This document shows positions 8,972 to 18,034 of a stretch of DNA of 64,000 nucleotides, piece by piece. Under the pieces are notes generated by a model. It ran no database searches. It was not told where the DNA came from and worked only from the letters and a program-made list of their open reading frames with translations. The translations under genes were made by a program, and so were the position numbers. This DNA comes from Methylotenera mobilis 13 (lineage in GTDB: Bacteria > Pseudomonadota > Gammaproteobacteria > Burkholderiales > Methylophilaceae): assembly GCF_000384255.1 (NCBI RefSeq), contig NZ_KB913035.1:1215362-1279361 (forward strand). Direction: 5' to 3'. The number at the start of each line of letters is the position of its first letter. Position 1 is the stretch's first letter.

Positions 8972-11900
8972 GTGACAAAGTGAATCACATGGCGTCAGAT
9001 GCTTTAGCTGATGATGCACAAAACCGTTTACGCGCACTCGACTTAACTTCATTTATTGTAGAAGCACCTGCTGGGGCAGGTAAAACAGAGTTGCTCACCC
9101 AGCGATATTTAAAATTATTGCAAACCGTCAAGGCACCAGAAGAGATTATTGCCATTACTTTTACCAATAAAGCCGCGGCAGAAATGCGCTTGCGGATATT
9201 GGATAGTTTATTGAGGGCTGCTAGCCAAGATAAGCCTGCTGAGCCACATAAGCAAATTACCTACCAGTTGAGTTTGAAGGCGTTGCAGCAGTCTGAACAA
9301 CACAATTGGCAATTGATTGAAAACCCCTCTCGCTTACGTATTTTTACCATTGATAGTTTATGTGCGCATTTAGCAAGGCAAATGCCGTTGATGAGCCGCT
9401 TTGGCGCACAGCCTGGGGTAACGGTTGATGCTGGTGTTTTGTATGCACAAGCAGCAGAGCAGGCGCTTGCTTTGGTGGATAGCAGTGAGCATAGTGAGTT
9501 GGTAAAAACAGCGTTACGCTATGTCGATAATGATGCAAATCAGCTTAAAAATCTGCTAGTTAAAATGCTGGAAAAACGCGACCAATGGCTGCATCACGCG
9601 CAGCATGAGGTCGATGCAGAGGCATTGCAGCAAACTTTGCGTTATTTGGTAGAGCAGGAGCTTGAAGCAGCTGCGCTTGCCATGCCATTTAGATTACAGC
9701 ATTTGTTAATGCCGATCGCACGTTTTGCCGCATCTAACTTGCCATGTGACCATGCCATTGCTTTATTGATAGACTGGGAAACGCCAATCGTACAAAAGCA
9801 AGAGGCGCTACCTATGTGGTGCGCTGTGGCAGAGTTGTTATTAACTGCTAAAGGTGAGGCACGTAAAGAGGGCGGCCTTAATGTGAAAGTTGGTTTTCCC
9901 GCTACCGATGAAGGCCGCGCCCAGAAGAGCGCATTGGTAGAAATTATCAATGCGATTGAAGATGTTGATGCTCTGCATCGTGTGCGTTCATTACCTAATT
10001 TAAGTCATGAAAACACTGGTTGGCAAATCATTACGACGCTTTCTAAGCTGCTGACGCTTGCAGTTGCTGAGTTGTGGTTGGTGTTTCAACGTGCAGGCGA
10101 AGTGGATTTTGTTGAAATTGCACAGCGTGCGACCCATGCATTGACTGACCATTTTGGTGAGCCTACAGAATTAGCGCTAAAGCTTGATTATCAAATTCAG
10201 CATTTGTTGGTAGATGAGTTTCAAGATACTAGCCCTAGCCAAGTAGCGTTGATTGAACAGCTAACGCTTGGCTGGCAGGCCGATGATGGGCGCACCTTAT
10301 TTGCGGTAGGTGACCCGATGCAGTCCATCTACCGTTTCCGTAAGGCAAATGTAGGGTTGTTTATCGATGCGTCTGTCAATGGTATAGGCAGTATCTATTT
10401 GGAACGCTTACAGCTTTATCGTAATAATCGCTCATGTCCTGAAATTGTAAACTGGATTAACCAGACCTTTGCCCCGATATTTCCACAGCATGATGAAGTG
10501 ATGCAAGGGGCGATTCATTACCGGCCATTTATCGCGACAAAACAAGCGCTACCAGATGCGGGTGTGGAAGTGCACCCTATCATTAAACAAGCCGATGAAA
10601 GCTATGACACAGCTGCGCAACGCGAAGCCGAAGCGGTGATTCGTATTATTCAAAAAGAGCGAACAGCTAATCCTAATCAAAAAATAGCGGTGCTCGTGCG
10701 CTCTAAAAAACACTTGGCAAACTTGGTGAGCCAACTGCGCCGCGATTATAAAGAGATTCCTTTTCAGGCGGTAGAGATTGAAGCGCTTGAAGGCCGCCAG
10801 ATTGTGCAAGACTTATTATCACTGATGCATGCATTGCATCACCGTGCGGACCGTGTGCATTGGCTGGCGATTCTGCGCGCCCCTTGGTGCGGCTTAACCT
10901 TGCATGATTTATATGCTTTGGCTGGGCACGACCATCTTCAGACGATTTGGTCACTCATGCAGGATAGTGAGGTGGTTGGTCGCCTCTCTACTGATGGGCA
11001 GGCGCGTTTACTTCACTTGCGTGAAGTGTTACTAGAAGCTTATGCAAACCAAGGCCGTATGAATGTAAGCAGATGGATTCGCGGCGTGTGGTTAATGCTA
11101 AACGGCCCAGATTGCTTATGGGAGCAGGCTGATGTGGTTGATGTGCAAGCATTTTTTGCTTGTTTAGATAATCTCGACCGTAGTAACCAATTTTCACCAG
11201 AGCGCATGCAAAGTGAAATCACTAAATTGTTTGCCGCACCTGATAGCCACGGTGAGCATCTGCAAATGATGACCATCCATAAATCTAAAGGCTTAGAGTT
11301 TGATACGGTGATTTTATTAGGGCTAGGGGCATCAACAGGTGGTAATAATAGCGATCAGCCTTTAGTGCTATGGGAAGAAGTTAAAACACCACATAGCCAT
11401 GAATTGCTTGCTGCGCCGTATATTCCTAAAGGTGCGCGCGATAAAGAGTCGGTCAGCCCTTATGATTATTTGGCATCGCGTGAGAAAGCGCGGGATGCTA
11501 ATGAATCTGCACGGGTGCTTTACGTGGCAGCAACGCGCGTAGAGCGTAAACTGCATTTGGTCGGTATTGCTAATCAAACTGCGAAGGGTGAGATTAGCCC
11601 CACCAAGAATACTTATTTAGATTTATTATGGCCTACGGTTGCCCCGATATTTGAAGCTGATTTGCAATTGGAGTCTGCTCATCAAGAGCAAGAAGACATT
11701 ACTAGCTTTACACCACAACTGGTCAGGCTTGTTCAGCCTGCTGTGCCGTCAATTCTACAGACGAACAAGGCGACAGCACTATATTCAAAACCTAACACAA
11801 AACCCAGTTACCAGAGTAGCCTAGAGGCCGATATTGGTACATTGGCTCACCGATATATGGAGATGATTGCGCAACAGGCGTTATCTCACTGGACTGTAGC

Positions 11901-12327
11901 TCACATTGAAACACTTAAGCCAGCTATGCAACATTGGTTACGTCAGCAGGGTCATACTGAGCAATTGGCTAACGATGCGGCGGCTACCGTGCAGCGGATA
12001 CTAATACAAACCCTTAATAGCGCTGATGGACAGTGGGTGTTAAAAACAAGAGCCGATGCTGGGGTTGAGTTAGGTATTACTCGCTGTCATCATGATGTAG
12101 TGAAAAGTTATGTGATAGACCGTACGTTTATTGAAGATGGCATTCGTTGGATTATTGATTACAAATCGGTGAGTTTAGAGAGTAATCTGGCCGATAGTGA
12201 ACTGAAGATCATTGCAGAACAATATCATACTCAGTTAGAGGACTATGCAACGCTATTTGCAGATCAGGCAACCCCTATACAAAAGGCGATTTTATTTTTA
12301 AGTTTAGGGAAACTAGTCATCCTCTAA
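8968..12327 (+). CDS. AddA/UvrD-like helicase-nuclease
   Basis: A 1119-residue superfamily-1A helicase fused to a C-terminal nuclease. Visible motifs are Walker A APAGAGKTE (about 32-40), motif II VDEFQDTSPSQ (about 413), motif III VGDPMQSIYRFR, motif V MTIHKSKGLEFD, motif VI LYVAATRVERK, and the nuclease motifs GTLAH and IIDYKS (about 1062) followed by QYHTQLEDYA. Together with the overlapping AddB-like gene it should process double-strand DNA ends for RecA. The start overlaps the previous stop (ATGA). It ends a little abruptly after the last nuclease motif, but all catalytic motifs are present. Confidence 0.88.
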   Translation: MSDKVNHMASDALADDAQNRLRALDLTSFIVEAPAGAGKTELLTQRYLKLLQTVKAPEEIIAITFTNKAAAEMRLRILDSLLRAASQDKPAEPHKQITYQLSLKALQQSEQHNWQLIENPSRLRIFTIDSLCAHLARQMPLMSRFGAQPGVTVDAGVLYAQAAEQALALVDSSEHSELVKTALRYVDNDANQLKNLLVKMLEKRDQWLHHAQHEVDAEALQQTLRYLVEQELEAAALAMPFRLQHLLMPIARFAASNLPCDHAIALLIDWETPIVQKQEALPMWCAVAELLLTAKGEARKEGGLNVKVGFPATDEGRAQKSALVEIINAIEDVDALHRVRSLPNLSHENTGWQIITTLSKLLTLAVAELWLVFQRAGEVDFVEIAQRATHALTDHFGEPTELALKLDYQIQHLLVDEFQDTSPSQVALIEQLTLGWQADDGRTLFAVGDPMQSIYRFRKANVGLFIDASVNGIGSIYLERLQLYRNNRSCPEIVNWINQTFAPIFPQHDEVMQGAIHYRPFIATKQALPDAGVEVHPIIKQADESYDTAAQREAEAVIRIIQKERTANPNQKIAVLVRSKKHLANLVSQLRRDYKEIPFQAVEIEALEGRQIVQDLLSLMHALHHRADRVHWLAILRAPWCGLTLHDLYALAGHDHLQTIWSLMQDSEVVGRLSTDGQARLLHLREVLLEAYANQGRMNVSRWIRGVWLMLNGPDCLWEQADVVDVQAFFACLDNLDRSNQFSPERMQSEITKLFAAPDSHGEHLQMMTIHKSKGLEFDTVILLGLGASTGGNNSDQPLVLWEEVKTPHSHELLAAPYIPKGARDKESVSPYDYLASREKARDANESARVLYVAATRVERKLHLVGIANQTAKGEISPTKNTYLDLLWPTVAPIFEADLQLESAHQEQEDITSFTPQLVRLVQPAVPSILQTNKATALYSKPNTKPSYQSSLEADIGTLAHRYMEMIAQQALSHWTVAHIETLKPAMQHWLRQQGHTEQLANDAAATVQRILIQTLNSADGQWVLKTRADAGVELGITRCHHDVVKSYVIDRTFIEDGIRWIIDYKSVSLESNLADSELKIIAEQYHTQLEDYATLFADQATPIQKAILFLSLGKLVIL

Positions 12328-12483
12328 ATGACTGTTAATAAATATCAGTGCATTAAACACCGTGTAATAAACAACAGTGCAATTAGGTTGAGCAAAGTTT
12401 AGCCAGTGCTAGCGGTGCTGGTACTGTACCAAATCACTGTAACCACGCTCTGTAACCCAAAAATGATGAAGGAGTATTTGCTC

Positions 12484-13599
12484 ATGCTCATTGGTGTGCC
12501 TAAAGAAATAAAAGTACAAGAATATCGAGTAGGCCTAGTACCTGAAAACGTACGTGAGCTAGTATCACGAGGTCATGAAGTGTTGGTAGAGACGGGTGCT
12601 GGTGTTGGCATTAGTGCAACAGATGAACACTATCTGGCGGCTGGCGCAACCATTGTTCATTCTGCACAAGCGCTATTTAAAACCGCGGAATTGATTGTTA
12701 AAGTCAAAGAACCACAAGTTGTGGAGAGGCAGTGGTTACAATCAGGCCAGATGCTATTTACTTATTTGCATTTGGCACCAGACCCGCAACAAGCGATTGA
12801 CCTCATTGATTCGGGTGCAAGCTGTATTGCTTATGAGACAGTAACGGGTCGCGGTGGTTTGCCACTATTAGCGCCTATGTCTGAGGTGGCGGGTAGGCTT
12901 GCTGTGCAGGCAGGAGCGTATTTTCTTGAAAAAGCACATGGTGGTTTAGGCATATTGCTGGGCGGTATACCAGGTGTGGAACCTGCCATGGTTACCGTGA
13001 TAGGTGGCGGTGTAGTAGGTGTGCATGCAATTGATGTTGCACTGGGTATGGGGGCTAATGTCACCGTGTTAGACCGCAATATAGATGTATTGCATAAGCT
13101 TCAAAAGCAGTTTGGTCATCGACTGCATACCGTTAGCTCAACAGCCGATGCGATTGAACAATACTGCGTGATGGCTGATTTAGTGATTGGTGCGGTTTTG
13201 ATTCCTGGCGCATCTGCTCCTAAGCTGATTACCCGTGAAATAGTGTCGCGTATGAAATCTGGCAGTGTGATTGTCGATGTGGCGATAGATCAGGGCGGGT
13301 GCTGTGAAACCGCGCATCCCACCACGCATGATGCCCCGACTTATCTTGTGGATGGCGTGATTCATTACTGCGTCGCAAACATGCCTGGCTCTGTACCCCG
13401 CACTTCTACGTATGCGCTCAATAATGCCACACTGCCTTATGTAATTGCGCTGGCGGATAAGGGTTTACAAGCGTTACGAGATGATGAGGATCTGAGAAAT
13501 GGCTTAAATATTCATCAAGGGAAAGTGACTAATCTACCTGTAGCCACTGCTTTGGGGTTTGCTTTTCATGCGCCAGCAGAAGTATTAGGTATACTGTAA
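12484..13599 (+). CDS. ald: Alanine dehydrogenase
   Basis: Ald catalyses NAD-dependent reversible deamination of L-alanine to pyruvate and ammonium. I place the start at ATG 12484 (MLIGVPKEIKV), giving the family-typical 371 residues. It has a good AAGGAG at 12469-12474, and the upstream extension from 12406 looks spurious. Conserved elements are VKVKEPQ (substrate Lys about 74), YLHLAPD (His about 95), the Rossmann motif GGGVVG (about 173) and VDVAIDQGG (Asp about 269). Orientation matches the AddAB-like pair, but the 156-bp gap suggests its own promoter. Confidence 0.95.
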   Translation: MLIGVPKEIKVQEYRVGLVPENVRELVSRGHEVLVETGAGVGISATDEHYLAAGATIVHSAQALFKTAELIVKVKEPQVVERQWLQSGQMLFTYLHLAPDPQQAIDLIDSGASCIAYETVTGRGGLPLLAPMSEVAGRLAVQAGAYFLEKAHGGLGILLGGIPGVEPAMVTVIGGGVVGVHAIDVALGMGANVTVLDRNIDVLHKLQKQFGHRLHTVSSTADAIEQYCVMADLVIGAVLIPGASAPKLITREIVSRMKSGSVIVDVAIDQGGCCETAHPTTHDAPTYLVDGVIHYCVANMPGSVPRTSTYALNNATLPYVIALADKGLQALRDDEDLRNGLNIHQGKVTNLPVATALGFAFHAPAEVLGIL

Positions 13600-13753
13600 A
13601 TGCCCGATGGAAAATGTGTTTAATCGCTATGTTTAGTGCATGATTTTTAGCGCTTAACTTAAATAATGCCATTCAATTTTTGAAACTCAATAAGGCTATA
13701 TTGCACTTTTCAGGTACTATTTGACCTCAACAAATTAAGACATAAAGTACCTA

Positions 13754-15115
13754 ATGCAAAAAGAAGTTAAAGAGCGTTCAAATCTCGCGCTGGTCGCGGC
13801 TGTTCAATTGCCTAACGTCAGTGATGCCGAGTTTGAAGCCTCGCTCACCGAGCTACGCGAGCTAGCAAAAACCTTAGGTTACGATGTGGTAAAGACCTTT
13901 GTGCAGAAACGTGCAGGGTTTGATATCAAAGCTTATCTCGGTGAAGGTAAGCGTGAAGAGATTCGTGCTTTTGTTAATCATGAATCATATGAAGTTGAGT
14001 TTGATAAAGCGCCACCCAATATCAACGATTGGGAAATAGATACTGTACTAGTCGACCATGAAATCTCGCCATCACAAGCGCGTAATCTTGAAAAAGAGGT
14101 GGGCTGCGAGGTGATGGACCGCACCATGGTGATTTTGGAGATTTTTCACCGTAATGCCCGTTCTCGCGCAGCACGCGCACAAGTTGAAATCGCACGTTTA
14201 GGCTATATGGCGCCACGTCTGCGTGAAGCTGCAAAACTAGCTGGCCCTCAAGGCAGGCAGCGTAGTGGTGAAGGTGGGCGAGGTGCGGGTGAGTCACATA
14301 CTGAGTTGGATAGACGTAAAATCCGTGATCGCATTGCTGAATTGCAGCAAGATATTCTCGCGATGGAAGCAGAACGTAAAACACAACGTGCGCGCAGGCA
14401 AGAGCGTCAGGGCTTGGCGGGTGTTGCACTGGTTGGCTACACCAACGCAGGTAAATCTACTTTAATGCGAGCACTGACAGGTAGTGAAGTACTAGTGGCC
14501 AATAAATTATTTGCCACACTCGATACCACTGTGCGTGCGCTTTACCCAGAGAGTATTCCACGTATTCTGGTAAGTGACACAGTTGGCTTTATTAAGAACT
14601 TACCGCACGGTCTTGTCGCTTCGTTTAAATCAACGTTAGATGAAGCATTGGATGCGTCGCTATTGCTACATGTGATTGATGCTAGCGACCCTGGATTTGA
14701 GCGTCAGCTTGAAGTGACCAATGAGGTGTTGAGCGAGATTGGTGCAGATGAGGTGCCGCGTATTCGTGTGTTCAATAAAATTGACTTTGTGGGAGACGCA
14801 ACAGCACAGGCTGAGCTAGAAATCACCTTGCAGAGCCGTTATCCTGATTGTGTGGTGATGAGCGCTAGACGGCCTGAAGATGTAGCGATGCTACATAAAA
14901 AAATAGTCGAATTTTATCAGCAGGATCAAGTTGAGGCGGAACTGTTCTTACCTTGGGAAGCACAGCAGTTACGTAAAGATATTTATGCGACTTGCCAAGT
15001 GTTAGCCGAAACTTCTGACCATGAAGGCGCGTTTTTTAAAGTACGGGGAGAACCCAGTGCCATTAATAAGCTCACTGAAAGCGTTAAGTTAAGCCAAGGT
15101 ATTAAATCAGTCTAA
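13754..15115 (+). CDS. hflX: Ribosome-associated GTPase HflX
   Basis: HflX is a GTPase that binds the 50S subunit and splits stalled or hibernating ribosomes. The 453-residue protein has the N-terminal HflX domain, then a glycine-rich linker (GRQRSGEGGRGAGES, about 172-186) that reaches the peptidyl transferase centre in known structures. The G domain follows: GYTNAGKST (about 227-235), DTVGFIKNLP (G3) and NKID (G4). It is not next to hfq here, unlike in enterobacteria. Its last 9 bp overlap the stop end of the convergent GGDEF-EAL gene. Confidence 0.93.
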   Translation: MQKEVKERSNLALVAAVQLPNVSDAEFEASLTELRELAKTLGYDVVKTFVQKRAGFDIKAYLGEGKREEIRAFVNHESYEVEFDKAPPNINDWEIDTVLVDHEISPSQARNLEKEVGCEVMDRTMVILEIFHRNARSRAARAQVEIARLGYMAPRLREAAKLAGPQGRQRSGEGGRGAGESHTELDRRKIRDRIAELQQDILAMEAERKTQRARRQERQGLAGVALVGYTNAGKSTLMRALTGSEVLVANKLFATLDTTVRALYPESIPRILVSDTVGFIKNLPHGLVASFKSTLDEALDASLLLHVIDASDPGFERQLEVTNEVLSEIGADEVPRIRVFNKIDFVGDATAQAELEITLQSRYPDCVVMSARRPEDVAMLHKKIVEFYQQDQVEAELFLPWEAQQLRKDIYATCQVLAETSDHEGAFFKVRGEPSAINKLTESVKLSQGIKSV

Positions 15116-17062
15116 TGAAAAATTTGATTGCGTAGCGTCCAGAAGGCTTTCGAATTGGTCGATAGTCACTGGTTTAGAGTATAAATAGCCTTGTGCAAAG
15201 TCACAGCCAGCGCTACGTAACAAATCGCGTTGCTCATTAGTTTCTACGCCCTCAGCAATCACTTTCATGCCAAGTTTGTGTGACATCTCGATAATCGCTT
15301 CGCACAATACCATATCACTAGAGTTGGGAGCGATATTAGAGGTGAATGAGCGGTCAATCTTAACGAAATCAATATCGAACTTTCGTAGGTAAGCTAGTGA
15401 TGAATATCCAGTTCCAAAATCGTCAATCGCGATTTTCATCCCAGCCTCTCTGAATGCATTCAGTTGGTTAATCACAGAATCCCTAGCATCCAGTAACAGA
15501 CCCTCTGTAATCTCGACAATAAAACTTTCACCAGATAAACCTAGTTGTTTTAACTGTTCTATCCAATTAGTGCAATTATCGTGCACACTTCTAAATTGCA
15601 CAGGTGATTTATTGACGCTTACTTGCAGATTAGGATAACGTTGTTTCCATTTTGCAGTTTGGCTGGCAACTTCATTAAAAAGCCAATCACCAATATCTAC
15701 AATTAAACCAGTATCTTCAGCCACTGGAATAAACTCATTGGGGCTGACTAAGCCTCGCGTTGGGTGTTGCCAGCGTATGAGTGCTTCTGCTTTAAAAACA
15801 GCACCTGTTGCAAGATCCACAATGGGTTGATAGTACACTCTAAACTGGTTGTCATTTAAAGCACCCCATAAATCGCTGATTAGGCGCATACGTTTTAATG
15901 CTTCTTCTTGCATAATCGGTGTGAAATACTGAAAACGGTTCCTTCCTTGCTCCTTAGCTGCATACATGGCTTGGTCTGCATTTTTGAGTAGCAGTTCTAC
16001 CTCGTCTCCATCTTTAGGATAATTGCTAATGCCAATGCTGGTTGAAACGTGGATGACTTCATCGCCAAGATGAAAGGGTGTAGTCATCTTTTCTAAAATA
16101 TCTTGAGCAATACGCTCTATATTGATTTGGCTATTGATATCACTCAGAATAATTGTAAACTCATCTCCGCCCATCCGTGCCACAGTATCAGATTCACGTA
16201 CACAACTTTCTAAGCGTCGCGCAACACCTTTTAACAGCATGTCGCCGATATCGTGCCCAAGTGAATCGTTTACTTCTTTGAACTTATCTAAGTCTAAGAA
16301 CATGAGCGTCACGCTTTGTCCAGTTCGTTGTGCTTTTTTAATATCTTGTCTTAAGCGGTCAAGAAACAGCACGCGGTTTGGTAGACCGGTTAATTGATCA
16401 TAGTGTGCTAAATGCGTCACTTGAGCTTCTGATGTTTTGCGGTTTGTAATGTCGGTATGAGTGCCAATCATCCTAATCGGTTTTCCGTCTTCAGACCTAG
16501 TGACGACCATGCCACGGCTTAATGTCCATTTCCATGAGCCATCTTTGCAGCGTAGACGGAACTCTGAAACATAGATGTCTTTGTCCCCAGTAAAGTAGTC
16601 TTGTACATCACTTACTAATGTGTTCAAGTCGTCTGGATGTACCAATTCTCTACCAGCAGTAGCTGTAGGCGCTATTTCATTTTCAGTGTAGCCATAAATT
16701 TCATGCCACCGCGCAGAGCGAAAAACGTGGTCAGAAGGAATATCCCAATCCCACACACCATCGCCAGAACCTTCCAGCGCAAATTTCCAGCGCTCTTCAC
16801 TTGCTTGTAGTGACTGTTCAACCAGTTTTTGTTGCTGTAGGGTTCTACGGAATAAAGAATATAGGATTACTGCTGTGACCAAAATAAAGGCGACACCTTT
16901 ATAGGTGTTAAACAGTGAGAGTTCTTCATGATTAGCAATGAGCTTAAATAGCGCTGAGTCAGAAACAAATATCCAAAGCAGGCCTAACGCAAGGTAGATG
17001 CCTACGATGCGCAAGACGATTAAATCTAGCTTAGATATTATTTTGTTGAACAGCTGATTCAC
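15107..17062 (-). CDS. Membrane PAS-GGDEF-EAL c-di-GMP enzyme
   Basis: A 651-residue protein with two N-terminal transmembrane helices (about 15-37 and 50-67), a PAS domain (about 85-210), a GGDEF domain (about 220-375) and an EAL domain (about 390-640). The cyclase site MGGDEF (about 296) and an I-site RESD five residues before it are intact. The phosphodiesterase signatures EALIRW (about 421), DDFGTGYSS and EGVET are also intact, so both activities are possible. It likely tunes c-di-GMP in response to an unknown signal. It overlaps the 3' end of hflX convergently. Confidence 0.9.
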   Translation of the reverse strand: MNQLFNKIISKLDLIVLRIVGIYLALGLLWIFVSDSALFKLIANHEELSLFNTYKGVAFILVTAVILYSLFRRTLQQQKLVEQSLQASEERWKFALEGSGDGVWDWDIPSDHVFRSARWHEIYGYTENEIAPTATAGRELVHPDDLNTLVSDVQDYFTGDKDIYVSEFRLRCKDGSWKWTLSRGMVVTRSEDGKPIRMIGTHTDITNRKTSEAQVTHLAHYDQLTGLPNRVLFLDRLRQDIKKAQRTGQSVTLMFLDLDKFKEVNDSLGHDIGDMLLKGVARRLESCVRESDTVARMGGDEFTIILSDINSQINIERIAQDILEKMTTPFHLGDEVIHVSTSIGISNYPKDGDEVELLLKNADQAMYAAKEQGRNRFQYFTPIMQEEALKRMRLISDLWGALNDNQFRVYYQPIVDLATGAVFKAEALIRWQHPTRGLVSPNEFIPVAEDTGLIVDIGDWLFNEVASQTAKWKQRYPNLQVSVNKSPVQFRSVHDNCTNWIEQLKQLGLSGESFIVEITEGLLLDARDSVINQLNAFREAGMKIAIDDFGTGYSSLAYLRKFDIDFVKIDRSFTSNIAPNSSDMVLCEAIIEMSHKLGMKVIAEGVETNEQRDLLRSAGCDFAQGYLYSKPVTIDQFESLLDATQSNFSLD

Positions 17063-17159
17063 TACTGAGCCTTTTTAGACATATATACTGCATTGTAGAT
17101 TGATTTTATATTGTGACAAGGTTTGGTTTTACGCAGTGATATTAAAGTAGTTGCAATGT

Positions 17160-17222
17160 TTGGTAGCGTACAGATTAAATATTGAGATGTAGATAAATTA
17201 TGATAAGGATTGGTAGCCTACA
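17160..17222. promoter_or_regulatory. Pair of 13-bp direct repeats in a 374-bp intergenic region
   Basis: TTGGTAGCGTACA (17160-17172) and TTGGTAGCCTACA (17210-17222) differ at one base and are exactly 50 bp apart, about five helical turns. They lie in the gap 17063-17436 between the divergent GGDEF-EAL gene and the small membrane protein gene. The spacing would suit two copies of a regulator on one DNA face, but no regulator is identified. Otherwise the gap contains only a short hairpin ATGAC-GGTT-GTCAT near 17335 and no ORF I believe in. Confidence 0.3.
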
Positions 17223-17436
17223 CACATTGCACTTAAGCGATTGATGATACCAACAGTATTAAAGCTGTGCTTTTAATTTCAATGTGAATCACTACATTTA
17301 TAGAGAATGCTATCACATTCATCGGAAATAATGATGACGGTTGTCATTTTGGCTAAGTTGTTGATATGTCTTAAATAATATCTAATCTCCAAAAAACCAT
17401 AGGCAATCACTGAGTAATAGCACTGAGGAGTAGCAT

Positions 17437-17964
17437 ATGAAAACCAGAATAGAATTTATGATGCCAAATTTGGAAACATCTATTCAAGTCAGAAGTGCAT
17501 TGCTTGCTGGGTTGGTCGAGAATAAAGACATTCATTTCTTAGCAAACCAAGAGACTAATTTAGCTGATTTAAATAAGGCAAATGCAGCCGAGGGTAGTAA
17601 CTTTCTTCATGAGGGTGAAAAAGGAATACTGTATGGCATGGGGTTTGGTTTGTTAGCCGGTTTATATGTCTTGTTTGTGCCAAGTTGGCTGACCTCTTCA
17701 CCCACTTGGTATAGCCAATCACCTTGGTATATTGTGTTAATGGTCACTATATCGTTAGGTGCTATATTGACTGCGATAGGTGCGGCATTCTTGGGGGTTA
17801 ATATTTTTAATACAGATCTTAGCAAATATAAAAATAGAATCGCAAAAGGTGAGATATTGATGATTGTGTCAACTGACTTGTATACGATTGCTAAAATTCG
17901 TAAGATCGTGAAAGACAGTCTAAAAATGCAGACGCTAATAAAACTAGAAAAAGGCCTAAGCTGA
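17437..17964 (+). CDS. Small two-pass membrane protein, DUF1269-like
   Basis: A 175-residue protein with a soluble N-terminus (residues 1-60), two membrane helices (about 66-88 and 102-128) and a soluble C-terminus. GMGFGLLAGL in the first helix and GAILTAIGAAFLG in the second are glycine-rich. The arrangement resembles DUF1269-type proteins, but the match is loose. The ATG has a GAGGAG-like site (TGAGGAG just upstream) at good spacing. It stands alone, divergent from the GGDEF-EAL gene. No function can be assigned. Confidence 0.65.
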   Translation: MKTRIEFMMPNLETSIQVRSALLAGLVENKDIHFLANQETNLADLNKANAAEGSNFLHEGEKGILYGMGFGLLAGLYVLFVPSWLTSSPTWYSQSPWYIVLMVTISLGAILTAIGAAFLGVNIFNTDLSKYKNRIAKGEILMIVSTDLYTIAKIRKIVKDSLKMQTLIKLEKGLS

Positions 17965-18034
17965 ATTAAGCCGTCTTGTAGTTTACTCATGTTGAATTGC
18001 AGTGACTATCTCAGCGGGTGTCATGCAGCGATCT

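Noticed and set aside
12406-12483. Upstream extension of alanine dehydrogenase
   Set aside because: The extra 26 residues are not Ald-like, and ATG 12484 has a clear ribosome binding site and gives the family length of 371.
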